From Ligustrum vulgare (Eukaryota > Streptophyta > Magnoliopsida > Lamiales > Oleaceae), in contig OY743184.1 in NCBI GenBank assembly GCA_963555705.1, positions 21,860,859 to 21,924,858 of the forward strand: a stretch of DNA of 64,000 bases. Direction: 5' to 3'. Every line of letters starts with the position of its first letter. Within the stretch, counting starts at the first letter, position 1. This document shows positions 9,832 to 22,460 of this stretch, in pieces. The notes under the pieces were generated by a model. That model ran no database searches. It was not told the origin of the DNA and worked only from the letters and a program-made list of their open reading frames with translations. The position numbers were made by a program, and so were the translations under genes.

Positions 9832-12800
9832 TCAAACCTTCCTTATGAGAATAAACAGCTTCTGGTCGAGCTCGAATCTTGCTGCAATAGAGGGATCCCC
9901 TTTAAGCATCATAAGAAGTCCACCAAAAGAAACATATATGTCCCTGAAAATAACAATGAAAAACATAGTACTTGTGACCATAAAATCTTTGAGACAAAAA
10001 ATGCAAAACTCACCCACCCCCCTCCCTCTTTGAGGTGCACCATTTTCTTGATCGATGGGCTAATACAAATGTTTGTAAAACGAACCCTTTGTAAATGTAG
10101 ACTAAAGGTGTAAACTCTCGGATAAATGAGTATTAGAACATACGCTTTAACTTGCTTGTGTGAGCTTTCCTCTGAGATTCTGTACAGTTTCCCTTGCATA
10201 ACATAATCAAATTTGTCCGCAAGTGATTTCCTGTTGCCCTGAAACCAGATTGAAGAATTACTTGATCATTTTGAGCAGCAACTACCATCAACAGCACTAA
10301 GTGCAAGCTAATGAATCGAGCACATAAAATAGAATTGCAGGTACCGTTATTGTCACTTGATTTAGTATTTTGGCAAGAATACTCGCCTCAAACAACAAAA
10401 TAGCTAAATTTGATCGAATTATTTAATTTCAAGAACTAAAAACTGAAAAGAATAGAAGATTGTGATATAGTCTAATAGAATCAAGCTATTATTTGACAAG
10501 AGATACTTCTAACCATTTAAATTTTAGGCAAAAAACATAATACAATAACAAAAACCAGTCAGTTCTTATACCAATTAAATTTAACTCAAGCACGTGAACC
10601 ATTTTCCAATTTGATCAAGAACCACCTCCTTTTTTCCATTGAATATTATGTAGTCCAATCGAGACATAATTTTTAGTTTACCTAATATTATTCTAGAATA
10701 ACCTTTTTTTATTGAAATCTCACAACTCTTGTGAATTGAGATTCTTTAGCTCATAAAGAAGATATCCTAACAACCTAAAGTCCACCCTATTTATTCTTAT
10801 TTGTTGCCACCCATATATTTACAGTAAGACCTGCTAAAACACGTATGGGGTCAAGAAATGGATCCTCTGAATATTGGGTAGCTGTTGTTTAACTAGGTCG
10901 AATACTATATAAAATAGGCGGAGTAACCGAAAATATAGCTAGATGGGATATTTCAAAAGTTGTAGGAATATAGCCTCAAGCCCTCAACATCTACATAGCC
11001 ACACATCTATTTTATCATTTTCAAGGTACATTCATTTATATTATTTTTGTCCTCTAAATATTCAACTCTAGGTACCTCAATGCATATTAATGAATAGTTG
11101 CTCCAAAGAACTTACATTTTAACTTCGTAGGAATCTTGTTACGTATAGAATCCCCATAGCAATTCTCTTTCAATCAAACTATGCATCATATTCCCTTTAA
11201 AATCCTCAAATATTTTACCTACATATCTAATCAATTTCTATTATGGAGAAAATGATCTTGTATTCTGACTCTACATCATCTTATACTTATCATGACTAAA
11301 ATGTCCTTCTATCTAATTTGTTCTAATTATCCTATACCTAAAATCCTTGAATTTCAAAGTGCTTCAACAAAGTTCAAACTTACAAATTACAATATCCCCC
11401 TCGTAATTTTATCAAGTAAAACCATATCATCAATGAAACCATGGCCCCTCAATTTGGATGTCTTTTGAACAACATTTGCAATGGAACTTTAATTCAAACC
11501 TATTATGAACAGAAATTCCCAAGTCTAGACCTCATTAGATCTTACACTCAAAATAATTGCTCACTTGCTTTTGGGATAAATGTTTTAATCCCAGAATTTC
11601 ATTTAAGGCAAACTCACTCACATTAATTTCTCTTTCCTACTGATGTCACGGTTCCTTCACTGGAAGCAAAAGGGAACATCAGAGGAAGTGTCTTTATATA
11701 TATATATAAACATCATTCATCATGTAGCAAAAAACCCAATCATCGCACTTTCTAAATCTCATACTAGTGAAATCAAAAGAAGAGGTTTCTCAGTCACACG
11801 TTAGTTAATGTCCTGAAATTTCTTTTAGCTGACCTGTTTTACTGATTTTGCATTACTTTCCCTTGTCTGATCTTGGTTAAAAGACTTCCTTGCTTAGATG
11901 CAAAGGGAGATGGACTAGTGGAGGAAATTCCTTTTAGCTATTTTTAAGTGAGTGGATTGGGAGAATAGCCATTATTTTTTAGCCAAACTAACGATAACTA
12001 TTCAGGTATGTTGCACTTACAATACTTTACAATGAAGTATGTGATCTGCTATTAAAGAAAGGCTTACAGACCTACTTAATGAAATTAACGGTTTTCCACC
12101 AAGTATATGCAAAAATAAATTATGTGTGTTGTGCAAAAACAAATTATGTGTTATCATACTTGGATAAAGTGTTTGGACGTAAACGGTACATGTAATATTG
12201 TGCACCGTATCATAGAACTTCGTCTTCATAAACACAGTGGAATCACTTCAAAGTTGAAGCTTCAGTGTTAAAATGGATATTGGTTTTAGTGCTCATATGG
12301 GATGGTACATTAAAATTGAAGATTGGTCATTAGTTTATCAAACAGTGACTACCATGTCAAAAACACATTTCTTAATTTGATGCTATCATATAGATTAATT
12401 AATAGATAGATATAATAAAAGAATGAACTGCCAGAGAGAAGCTACATGTGTGAAGCTAACTTGAGAGCATCCGCAACGAATGTGTTAAAGTACATGTTAG
12501 TAGAATAAGTTATCAACGGTTGAATTAATGTCTACGATGGATAGGTTAAAAAACAAGTTAAAAGAATCTTTTTAACCACAATTTAACTTTCTTGTTCAAA
12601 TCTAGCTAGCATTTTAATTGCTGACATAGCACTTTAGTGTTAAAAATTCTCCAAATGCAGTAAATGCATCTCACCCCACCCCTAAAACCTACTCACCACC
12701 CATCCCTTATTTATAACTTTTCTTTTTCTTCTTAAATTTTTTAACATTGATAACAAAAAGTAATTTTTTTTGTTGATTTCTTATTATATGATTTAATGAA

Positions 12801-13046
12801 ATCTTCAGTATGAATACCATATTAATATATAAATTTTTGCTATTTTAAATTAATTATGTATCATATTCTTGGAATTAGCTATAAATTAACACATCCATTG
12901 TATCAACCAAGGTTCTAAAAGGCGTAATGCGTTGTGATGCGTCGAGGTCGAGAATCAAGAATCACAAGCTTAGGCGTACCAATGCGAAGACTAGGTGTCA
13001 TAATGTGTTTCCTATTTTTAATATTATTTTAATTATTTTTCAGGCA

Positions 13047-13108
<62 letters not shown>

Positions 13109-16100
13109 CATAAGAACTAAATATTCAAAAATATAAAATATATAACAGCAATATTATTTAATTTTAGAATTATTAAAGCAAAAAAAAATATAGATTTAAG
13201 TTTGTTAATTTCATTTATTATACTATAATTATTTTCAAACTTTTAAAATATTTAAAAATATTTTAACCTATAAAAAATAAGATAAAAATAATATTTAAAT
13301 AACCTATTTGGGAAAAGAAAATCTAACAAATAAATAAATGACAAATAAAAATAATTTCCAAAAAAAGGAACAAAAGATTGTAATATAAATTAAAACAAAG
13401 TTGACTGACTATGCTGGTTTATTTGAGAATCTGAGATTAGGCAGGATTAAACGCGCCTACTGGCTCCTAGACGGGATTAAACGTGCCTAATCACACCTAC
13501 ACGGTCAACGAAAACATTTGACCGTCCTTTTACCTGCATACCCCTAATGCAAGACGTTTCATACGCGCCTCGTGCCTAGGCGTCGCATTTTGCCGCCTTT
13601 CAAAACACTTGTTGCAACAATTAGTAGTTAACTTGAATATGTATATGTGTCACTCAGCATCTAATTTATTGCCTATGTGGCTAGTTAAATTTAGCTACTC
13701 CAATGGACCAATGCGGATGCTCTAATGAGATTTATACATGCATAAATCCACCACCTGATGTCTTTATCTCTTCTCTATCTTACTGAGCATATCTTTTCTA
13801 TTTTCTACGCCTATGTTTGGCAAATTAGTTTTTAAACATGTTTTTTATCATACAATTTCCCAAATCACTTTTCAACCACACACATTCTCTCTCCACTTTT
13901 CAACTACAAATTTTACCTAGGAAACATAAAAAAAAACGTTTTTAAACCAAAAAAAAAAAAAAAATTTAACAAACAGAGGCTACATCATCTCATTTTCTTT
14001 TCTATTTTCCTTTCATGTAAAGATAATTTTGTCCAGTAATTAAGGTTAAAAGTGAAGAATGGGTTTCATTAACCAAAATGAAAAATAGTTGGAATAAAAT
14101 AATATTTCTGTGTAAGTAATCTAGGGATTCTGGACTAAGGCAATATTTCCTTTAAACATCTTGACAACCACAACTTAGATTAGATCGCAAAACAAGGCTG
14201 AGTTAATCTATCAACTGCACATAGGATACAAGCGAGTCAGCTCAATCTGAACTTTAGGCTTCTCAAGGCCATATTGGTAATATAAACAAGCCAAAAAAGT
14301 GCTCTAGCTGCACAAAATTTATTTATCTAAATAACATGATTAACTCAAACGAGATTTGGTGCTTGATAGAAAATTATTTCGTTCAAAATTAGCCATTTTT
14401 ACTCTATCACAGAGCTTTAACAGGCTTTAAAATAGCAAACCTACACCGGGTACTAGACTGCTGAAGCCTTTTTATAGCTCTAATCTAATCATGATCGAGG
14501 GTCAATAATTGTTCAACATTTTTAATGAATAATAGACTCATCAATATTTTTTAGGAGGTCACAATACAAAAAATCAAGTATAAAGAATTTAAAAGTTTGC
14601 TAGCACATGATAGCATTGGTATTGACGAGAAAGGAAAGGGAAGGAAAGGAAAGTAATTTACTTCCATGATTTAAAAGGAATCACTAATAAATCATAAGAT
14701 TAGACTTAAAATTGTGGAAACCTACATTAATTAGAGAAAGATTACCGGATTGAAATAACCACTGTCTGGAGTTCCATCCAAGTTCAGAGTGGATGCTAAT
14801 ACCATCATGAATTTCTCTCCAACATGCATAGGATAGATGTCCGAGTTGATATCAAGGACCATGAACATGTCAAACTGATCACTCTTCGCTGTTACACGAG
14901 TCACTAAAGAATACAAATGATGTTACAAGTGTGATATGATCCAAGTTGAAAATGCCTGAGCCCATGTTTGAGCCCCATTATTTAAAATCCATTTTTTCCC
15001 AAACTCATTTTCAACAGTACATTCTCCTAAATAAATAATTTAAATGTAAACCCAAAAAACTTTTATGCTTACACAATACATTCTATATAAAAATAAATAA
15101 ATAAATCACTTTTTACAAAATCTATTTTAAAAAATGGGGTTCACGCAAGGGCTAAATTACGTGTAAAATTTTAAGCAGGCTGCAAGCCTTAAATCACTAA
15201 AGACTAGACATACTGATGAAATTCAAGGATAAAAACATCATATTCCACACATTCCAAGGCAGATACCTCTCTTCAACTAGCATTAAGAATGCTAGGAATC
15301 TATTACTCCATTTATTCCTCTAATTTTTTATGTATTAGCCTGAAGTGAGTTTTAACATTAGCATCACTACAACATGTCATCATTTCATACAATCTCCTTA
15401 TTTTGCATAAGGATATCTTGCGTCGGTATACGTGACAAATATTACACTATGATGGAAGGGTAACTTGTTTAATTTACTGTAGAGATCTAGAGTGTCTCTG
15501 TTTAGATTTTTATAGCAGAAAATTGAATTTCCACTAAAAACACTAGAGGTGCCACATCATTACTTATGCCAATAGAACACAGTTCAATAACCAACGATAC
15601 TTTCAGGAAGAGAAACAAGCTATCAACAAAACTGATACTTTAGTAAAATTCCTTCTTCCTGAGGAAGAAAGACAATCGAAAAAATTCCTAATCAAAACTT
15701 AAATAATTAAAATTTAGAGGAGTCCCAATGTAGTTTGTTATATTGGCAGCCTTCATCTCAATAATTTCGTTTTGTTAAGTACCTTACAAGAATATGTAAT
15801 ATCAATTAGGAATCAACATTATGGCGGAGGGATTTTCTGAAAACCAATTTAGACTCGAAAAAATGTTATAACAACCCAATTGATAGAACGATATGGCTAA
15901 AATTTTCAGCTTTGAAAACATCAGCTCAAACTCATGGAGACTCTTATATTTTTTTTAGCAGTATTAATTGAACTCCTATGTGAGACTCTCAATCCCCGCT
16001 CATGTGCTCAACCATATGCATTTTATTCTACCATGACTTCTTTCTTATAAATTTTCTGCATCTACAAAATCAAAACCTTAATGAACAGTCTCTATCAGTA

Positions 16101-16281
16101 AAGCAACTAATTTTCGTTCATAACACACACACAAAAAAAGCGCTAACTGTCTAAGAGGAAGCGAACACTCAATTATACATGTATATGGATGAAAATGAGA
16201 TATCATACCTTTATCAAATTTTTTACCATCTGGATTCAGTTCTTCAACTCTAAATATATCTTCAAAAAGCGTTTCCACCAT
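9832..16281 (-). CDS. NRPB8: RNA polymerase subunit RPB8 (NRPB8-like), four exons
   Basis: RPB8 is a small OB-fold subunit shared by nuclear RNA polymerases; in plants also by Pol IV and V. CDS: complement of 9832-9943, 10144-10238, 14746-14903 and 16209-16281. This is 438 bases, 145 residues, close to the family's usual 146. All introns begin GT and end AG, and the frame is open throughout. Exon 1 starts at ATG 16281 and has FEDIF and NPDGKKFDK. Exon 2 has [20 protein letters not shown] and [12 protein letters not shown]. Exon 3 has [20 protein letters not shown]. Exon 4 has [15 protein letters not shown] and ends [14 protein letters not shown]. Intron lengths are about 1305, 4507 and 200 bases. 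Introns 1 and 2 and the upstream flank carry MITEs, which explains the gene's size. It appears functional; identity is near certain, expression unknown. Confidence 0.93.
10239..12464. other. NRPB8 intron 2, 3' part, no separate gene seen
   Basis: AT-rich intron sequence without a recognisable domain or transposon terminus. Short ORFs such as 11441-11626 look like chance. Confidence 0.5.
12909..13610. mobile_element. nested inverted-repeat element with GC-rich ends
   Basis: The ends are AAGGTTCTAAAAGGCG and CGCCTTTCAAAACACTT, which are imperfect inverted repeats. GC-rich sub-terminal sequence with repeated GGCGT/ACGCC words surrounds an extremely AT-rich core that includes a TA microsatellite. 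No coding capacity. Confidence 0.5.
13051..13106. repeat. TA dinucleotide microsatellite
   Basis: About 28 TA units in a row. It creates the spurious Tyr/Ile-repeat ORF at 12927-13136. Confidence 0.9.
13809..13980. mobile_element. Tourist-like MITE
   Basis: Termini GCCTATGTTTGGCAAATT and AATTTAACAAACAGAGGC are imperfect inverted repeats, flanked by TAC on both sides. Located in NRPB8 intron 2. Confidence 0.65.
14960..15152. mobile_element. Tourist-like MITE
   Basis: Termini GCCCATGTTTGAGCCCCA and TGGGGTTCACGCAAGGGC are imperfect inverted repeats. Flanks are TGA and TAA. Located in NRPB8 intron 1. Confidence 0.6.
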
Positions 16282-16554
16282 CTTTGCAGCAGCAAAATGC
16301 ACTAATCCAAATTCATAAAATGTATAAGAACATGGCATGGATAACCTAATATGAACAAAGAATTGGAACAAGACACTATAACAATTGGTACCAATAAACT
16401 AATGAATAGTGAAAAAAGAAAAAGATAAAAAGAAATAAAGAGGAAAACCTGAGTATTTCCAAGGGTTCTAGTGTTTATCAAATTGATTATTTCTGAAAAG
16501 TGAAAACCCAAACTAGCCAGCATCGCGTACATAAACAACTAGACCCATTATTAA

Positions 16555-16747
16555 GCCCACGTTTGGGAACCCTTTTTTTTTTTCCAAAAACTCATTTTTT
16601 ACCTCCAACTCATTTTCAACTACACATTCATACAATAAAATATTTTTTACACAAATCCAAAATCTCCCATTCTTTTTAATCACATTCTCCAAAAAATACT
16701 ATTCAAAAAACACTAATTTCTCTTTAAAATGGTTGTCAAATAGGGGC
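16555..16747. mobile_element. Tourist-like MITE upstream of NRPB8
   Basis: Termini GCCCACGTTTGGGAAC and GTTGTCAAATAGGGGC, with TAA on both sides. It begins about 270 bases upstream of the NRPB8 start codon, so it may lie in the promoter or leader. Confidence 0.65.
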
Positions 16748-17609
16748 TAAGTTCTATCATCTTGCCCCTAAAGTTTAGAAAAATTGATTCACCCCCAAAC
16801 TTGAGAAATACTTTTTTTTTTCTTTTCACTCAATACCCTCAGCTTTTGAATAACTAGCATACTGCTTTTTACAGTGGAATCCGATCCTAAGAACTTGTTG
16901 CAATTTGTTCCATCAATTTCATTGTTGCTACATATATAAAACCCAAATAACAAGAAAATGATAATTCCTAAATACACATTAAAAAAAACAAGCTCATGAA
17001 ATGAAAGTGAAATTCTTAGCATGATAGTTCGTTTGAAACTTGAAATTTGCTTAATCATTCAACTTTGTAGGGTACAAACTCCATTGCGGTCGATGTGTGC
17101 GCGTAATGGTGAAGAAAAGAACGCAAGGAGGAAAACATTAACATGGTGTTGAAATTTTTGGAAAGGTGAAGTCAAACGTAGATACAAACATACAATTTTT
17201 TTATTTTATTTTTATTTTTTTTTTGTGATTGTACGAATGAAAACCTTCATTGCGGTCGGTGATTATATTTTCAATCACCATGGATATTATAACTCTCAAT
17301 AATTATTTATTTTCAACACTCCAATATTTCATTTCACCTTTGATGCATCCTAGCAGTTTTAAAATTCAATAACACCAATTTTTGTTTCTTCTCGACGTTG
17401 AAGATTTGAACTAATGTTCATTTTCATTTTGTTTAAGATCAGGTTTAGTCATCAATCAATTACATTGCAAGAATGCTCTTGAGCAAGTATTAATATTCTT
17501 TCAGTGAGATTACATTACCCTTGTACTTGTAATGGAGCTAAGTAGACTAGCTGCAGTTGACCTTGTAAGTGTTAAATATTTGTTTCGCTTTCTGTTAATA
17601 ATCCCTATT
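16748..17609. other. intergenic, probable NRPB8 upstream region
   Basis: AT-rich, with no recognised gene. It could contain distal promoter sequence of NRPB8 (minus strand), but no convincing TATA box was assigned. Confidence 0.35.
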
Positions 17610-19258
17610 TGTTAGAGAAATGGTTGAGTTTGACCTATAAGAGAAAACCACTTCTCTAGGCTTGTTAGACGTGGGATTATTTGCTGCAGGTTTTTCTACT
17701 TCTGTTAACTTCATGTAAAGCTATTTAAGCATCAACCCATCTTCATTGAATAATGGAAAAACATTCTAGTCTTTTATACTTGGTGTTTATTGTTAACAAG
17801 TTGTATTAGAGCTTGAAGGGGCCTGAATAGCCTGATCATCAAGGAAGCAGCAGTTTTTCTCACTTGCCGAAGCAAGATCAAATGGCATCATATAACAATA
17901 GTTTTGTGCAACCAGCAATCCCTCGCTTTGATGGTCATTATGACCATTGGAGCATGTTGATGGAAATTTTTCTGAGATCCAACAAGCATTGAAGCATTGT
18001 GGAGAATGGTTTCACAGAACAAGCAAGAGGAACAACAATGAGTAATGCAATGATTAAGGTTCTCTGTGAGCAGATATTGAAGAACTTGAAGGCAAAAATT
18101 ATTTGTTCCAAGCAATAGATCGTGCCATGATGGAAACCATATTAAAAAAGGATACTGCTAAAGATATATGAAAATCAATGAAGAAGAAATATCAAGGCAC
18201 GGAAATGGTGAAATGTGCACAACTTCAAGCTCTTCGCAAAGAGTTTGAGATCCTACATATGAAGGAAGGGGAGTCAGTCGATGATTATTTTGCAAGAATA
18301 CAGTTAATTGCAAACAAAATGCTAATTTATGGTGAGAAAATGGAATATGTGGCAGTCATTGAAAAAAACCTTCTCTCTATGATTCCCAAATTTGATTATG
18401 TGGTGTGTTCCATTGAAGAATCAAAAGGCATTGATAGTCTTTCAATTGATGAGCTGCAGAGTTCATTGTTGATACATGAGCAGCGGATGACTAGTCATGT
18501 TGTGGAAGAGCAAGCCTTAAAAGTTACTACTAATGGAGCAACATATCTTGGAAGAGGTAGAGGACGAGGTGGATTTAGAGGATGCAGTGGAGTAAGAGGT
18601 AGAGGTCGTGTTTCAACATACAATCAACAATATGAAAAGGCCAATGTTGAATGCTATCATTGCAACAAGCTTGGTCATTACCAATATGAATGCCCTTACA
18701 AAAAAATTGAAGCAAAGATGAATTTTGCTGAGATTGAGGAAGAAATTATTCTTATGGCCTACATCGGTAAAAAACTAAAATGAGACTCAATCTGGTGATA
18801 TATGGTACCAAGAGTCCGGATGCAACAATCATATGAGCGGTAATAAATTCTTATTCTATGAATTAGATGAAGATTTTAGAGAAAATGTGAAGCATGGAAA
18901 TAATGCTAGTATGTGTGCAATGGGCAAGGGAAATATTAACATTCTGTTGAATAAAACTTTCCAGACAATTACTGGAGTGTTTTATATTCCAGAATTAAAA
19001 AGCAATTGATTAATCTTGACCAGCTGCAAGAGGATGGATTTACTATATTATTCAAAAGGGAATATGCCAAATTTATCATCCAAAGAAAAAATTTATTGCA
19101 CAGGTCGATATGGAAAGTAATCGCATGTTTCCTTTGCACACAAAAACTCAACTTACTAATGGGGCATGTCTTACATCAATTGTGAAAGGCACAAGATGGC
19201 TGTGGCACTATCATTTTGGACATTTAAATTTAGGTGGATTGAAAGTTTTGCAGCCCAA
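17610..19258 (+). mobile_element. truncated Copia LTR retrotransposon
   Basis: A short LTR runs from TGTTAGAG at 17610 to TGTTAACA at 17798 (189 bp). A degenerate initiator-Met tRNA primer site (TTGTATTAGAGCTT, compare TGGTATCAGAGC) starts a few bases later. Gag and the first part of pol follow. The element stops abruptly at an A-rich run at 19258-19271 within the GAG-pre-integrase region. There is no integrase core, reverse transcriptase or 3' LTR. Confidence 0.75.
17882..19255 (+). pseudogene. Copia gag and protease fragment
   Basis: Gag begins at ATG 17882 (ASYNNSFVQPAIPRFDGHYD), the usual start of Copia Gag of the UBN2 type. Stop codons interrupt it near 17990 and 18170. The longest open piece, 18178-18783, contains the UBN2 core, an RGRGRGG linker and a zinc knuckle CYHCNKLGHYQYEC (CX2CX4HX4C), which binds RNA. 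A stop follows at 18781. Downstream, translation still shows the protease neighbourhood (ESGCNNHMSGN, where the active-site Asp is replaced), and then LWHYHFGHLNLGGLKVL, the GAG-pre-integrase HX4H region. Clearly inactive. Confidence 0.8.
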
Positions 19259-19447
19259 AAAAAAAAAAAAATGGTATCTTATGAATCTTTTGGGATTTTT
19301 TTACCCTTAAATTCTAAAATCAAAGTCAAACATTTATATTAACAGCACATGATTAGGATCACGAGTACTATCCACTTATCAACCACTCATTATTTGAAAA
19401 GTAGAATTTTAGCAACAAAAGATGAAACCAAAACAAAGGTTATATGT

Positions 19448-19760
19448 ATATCTTTTATAGTCTTGACAGATTTACACAGTTTCTAGTCATCTAGAATAGT
19501 AAATGAAATATTAGTTGAATAATTATAGACATTATAACACTAATTGTACTCTATTAAATTCTTTTCAAATCTTTATCATTATACTCTATTTAATTCTTAT
19601 ATCTAAATCTTATCATAAATTAATGCGTGTCTTTTACAATCTAGACAAATAGACACTGTTTCTTGTCATATGACTCACATCTAGGAAATGAAATAATAGT
19701 TGAAGAACTATAGACATCGTAACCTATTTAACTCTATTTAATTCTCTTTTAAATCTTATA
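19448..19760. repeat. diverged tandem repeat, about 178-bp period
   Basis: The block around TCTTTTATAGTCTTGACAG ... ATTATAGACATTATAAC is repeated about 178 bases later as TCTTTTACAATCTAGACAA ... CTATAGACATCGTAAC. Both copies contain AATGAAATA, TAGTTGAA and a stretch rich in CTCTATT. Confidence 0.6.
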
Positions 19761-20031
19761 TTTATACTTCCATTGTTTCATACTGAACCGAATTCATTAT
19801 TTATATAGGTTATCAGAAAGTGAGTTGTTGCCCATTGCCCAATACAGGAACTTTTAAGCTAGTGTTGGTTAAGATGCTCTAAATCAAACAAGTAGTTATA
19901 GAAGTACAGAAAGCTTCACCACCCCAAACCCCTACCTGCCTCTCCTGCACCATTAACACAAAATCCCCACGCCCTCCCAGTTCAAAAACATGGAGGGTAC
20001 CACAACCTACACAGGCACAACACCCATCTCT

Positions 20032-20049
20032 CCCCCCCCCCCCCCCCCC
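20032..20049. repeat. poly(C) run
   Basis: Eighteen consecutive C followed by ACCC and 13 A. Prone to sequencing error. Confidence 0.85.
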
Positions 20050-20918
20050 ACCCAAAAAAAAAAAAACACTAATCTTGCAATGTTGGAAATTACCAATACC
20101 AACTTTACATAGCCAAAGTCTAAAATTATTGAAAACGGAAAACTGAGTTACCCCACCAGTCCACAACCAAATACTCACTACATAAGAACATGGAAATGGA
20201 TGATAGCGCAATTGATAACTAGCTAACTCTAATGTGACTCGAGCATGTTATGCGGTTTGACATTGTACTGGATATAGGAATATGCTGTTGATTGGACACT
20301 CATAGCCCGCTTGACTAAAATTGTTTGACTATATATCATGCCCATGCTTTATCGATGTCCAGAAATGAATGAAAGAAAAAGAAGGAATCACAAACCTGAA
20401 GCTGAAGAAAACTTCGATCCAAATCTCTCTCTTTATCCTTGTTCTACCAACTTAAATAAAAGTTCAATTATCTGATAATTAATCAAAACTCAGTCCAGAT
20501 TAATATAAGGAAAGAGATTGAGAGGGTAAGCTCCACACCTGGAATTGAAGAAGCAAACTGGATTAATTTGCCCTACTTTATAGATGAACTTTGAGTTTAT
20601 CGTTCGAAAGATCACTGAACTTATAAACTTAGGGCATGTCTCGTATTGATAAGTGGACTTGAAAGTGTCGACGTTTGATTAATGAATCTGAGCAAACGTC
20701 TTCAATTTATTTCTAAATTTTAAAATGTCGGATTTTGATCACTAAACTTTGAATTAATTATCCTAATAATTACTAAACTTATGCAAAATGTTGAATTTTG
20801 ATAACTAAATTTATTAAAATAATGAAGTCAGACATTGACTTTACGTTAGTCATCGATCCCACATGAGCAGGGACGGAGCCAGGATTTTACATGAGTGGGG
20901 GCCACAAATTTCGAAAAC

Positions 20919-21760
20919 TCAGATTGTAAAAAAGTTCAATAATAAATACAAATACGAATAAAGTTGCTTACAATTTTCTTTACGCGTTTTTATACTCTGA
21001 AAACGCTTTACAATAGTTTCATTATCAATTTTCAAAAAGGTACCTAGATTAAGAGAATTCTCTGATTGGTCATTACCCCGAAAGGTAGTCATTGTCTCAA
21101 ACAAAGTCGAATACAATCAATTGAAGCATTAAGTCGAATGTGATAATCATCTTTAATTTGTTTTGAAGTTTTGTGCAACACTGTTTCAATATGGAGATCT
21201 TGATTCATTAATGCTTCGCACTTCATTCGAGCTCCATTGAGTTCACTATCATGCTTCCCAACATGAACTTTAAGCCTCTCATTGTGTTTCCAATGATTAA
21301 ATTCCTCAACAACAAATACATCACTCCCTAATTGTTTTCCTTTGGCAATTTTGAATAGATAAAAGTAGAGACAAAAGGCGGCATCTTTAGATATGCTATA
21401 CTCCAACCAATCGTCAAAGTCACTAAACCACGAAGAGTTAAATCTTCTAAATGTTTTTTCTCCAAACTTTCGTTTTGGAAATGAATGATTCAATGGTTGA
21501 CAAGGACCTTTCAATAAATATGCTCTTCGAACTTGATCTCTAATCTTAGGAGCATAATTCGAAATTGGAATTCTTAATCCAGGGTCAGAGGGAAGTTGTG
21601 CAACATCAAATTCCTCAATCAAACTTGAGCTCCTATCAACCGTTTTTGAACTTCCTATTCCTACAAAAGTATTTGAATCCTTCTCAACAATATTTGAACT
21701 CTTCTCAACAACAAGAACAACATTTTCTTGACGAGGTCTTTTTAATAAATATCTCTCCAT
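20919..21760 (-). pseudogene. truncated hAT transposase (TTF-type zinc finger / ZMYM1-like)
   Basis: The 223-codon frame from ATG 21760 starts MERYLLKRPR. It contains LPSDPGLRIPISNYAPKIRD and then a TTF-type zinc-finger region (GPCQPLNHSFPKRKFGEKTF, FSDFDDWLEYSISKDAAFCL). This layout matches plant proteins annotated as zinc finger MYM-type 1-like or TTF-type, which are domesticated-looking hAT transposases. A stop at 21089 is followed, in another frame, by FRGNDQSENSLNLGTFLKI. That is the expected continuation into the DUF4371 domain, so a nonsense mutation and a frameshift lie close together. Everything downstream is deleted. A full protein would be 700-800 residues. Confidence 0.8.
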
Positions 21761-22139
21761 AATCTATTAATCTGGAATATGACAAATTGACAATACATCC
21801 ATCAATAATGAATAATCAATTCAAACTTCGAAAGCAATAAACCAAAAATTTTAACCCCAAGACACTTAGACAGAAGTCATAATCAGTTCATTAAAAGTTA
21901 AAATTAACAAGACAAACATGATACATGAAACAATGGAACAAGAATACTGAATACAAGATGTAATTGATGTCAAGAAAAAGAAATAATCAACATCTCATAA
22001 TCAATTCATTAAAATTTAAAAATTACCTGGTAATTTGATTTGAAATTGGAAAATTTCACCCAACCGGCCAATAGGTTCAACCTAGCAAACAGCAATTGCT
22101 CCTCTGCCTCTCAGCCTCTGAGTCTCTGATTGGCGATTG

Positions 22140-22460
22140 ACTGCCGACTGGGGGTGGGGACAGACGGCGACGGGCGACGGGCGACGGCGGTTGATGTGAG
22201 GTAGCGCCGCAGCGGCACAGGGAATGAGGGAAGGACGCACACAACACAGGCAGCGCAGGGAGCTAGGCGTCGATGGAGGGACTGAGTCTGAGTCTGGTCG
22301 ACGACTCGGCGGTTGCAGACGCAGTGCGGGAGCGACGGAGCGGGGAGCGCCAGGAGCGGGGCTGTGTCACTGCGTGGAGATTGCTCAGGCTGGAGAAATT
22401 TCGATTTGGATTTGGGAAATGAATTCTCGGTTGAAGGCAGACTGGAGCAATTGCAAATAG
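22140..22460. other. GC-rich leader of the hAT element
   Basis: GC-rich in contrast to the surrounding AT-rich DNA, with CGACGGGCGACGGG direct repeats. It lies between the transposase start and the right terminus, so it is probably the element's promoter and 5' leader. The overlapping ORFs on both strands (22224-22460 plus, 22263-22520 minus) have no recognisable domain. Confidence 0.45.

Larger units (their letters stand above)
12465..13722. mobile_element. TIR element of the GAGCATCC type with a nested insertion
   Basis: The left terminus GAGCATCCGCAACGAATG pairs loosely with the right terminus ending ATGCGGATGCTC. The flanks are TGA (left) and TAA (right), compatible with a 3-bp PIF/Harbinger-type duplication. 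The interior (12909-13610) is a second inverted-repeat element. The same terminus type occurs at 62341-63158. It lies in NRPB8 intron 2 and has no transposase. Confidence 0.6.
19272..20859. other. non-coding stretch
   Basis: No gene recognised. It contains a diverged tandem repeat (19448-19760), an 18-base poly(C) run next to a poly(A) run at 20032-20065, and AT-rich sequence. The minus-strand ORF 19879-20211 is largely a product of the C-run. Confidence 0.4.

Noticed and set aside
12927..13136. Plus-strand ORF with Tyr-Ile repeats
   Set aside because: It is a translation of the TA microsatellite.
19879..20211. 110-codon minus-strand ORF with a Gly run
   Set aside because: The Gly-rich centre is the poly(C) run. 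No domain and no splice context.
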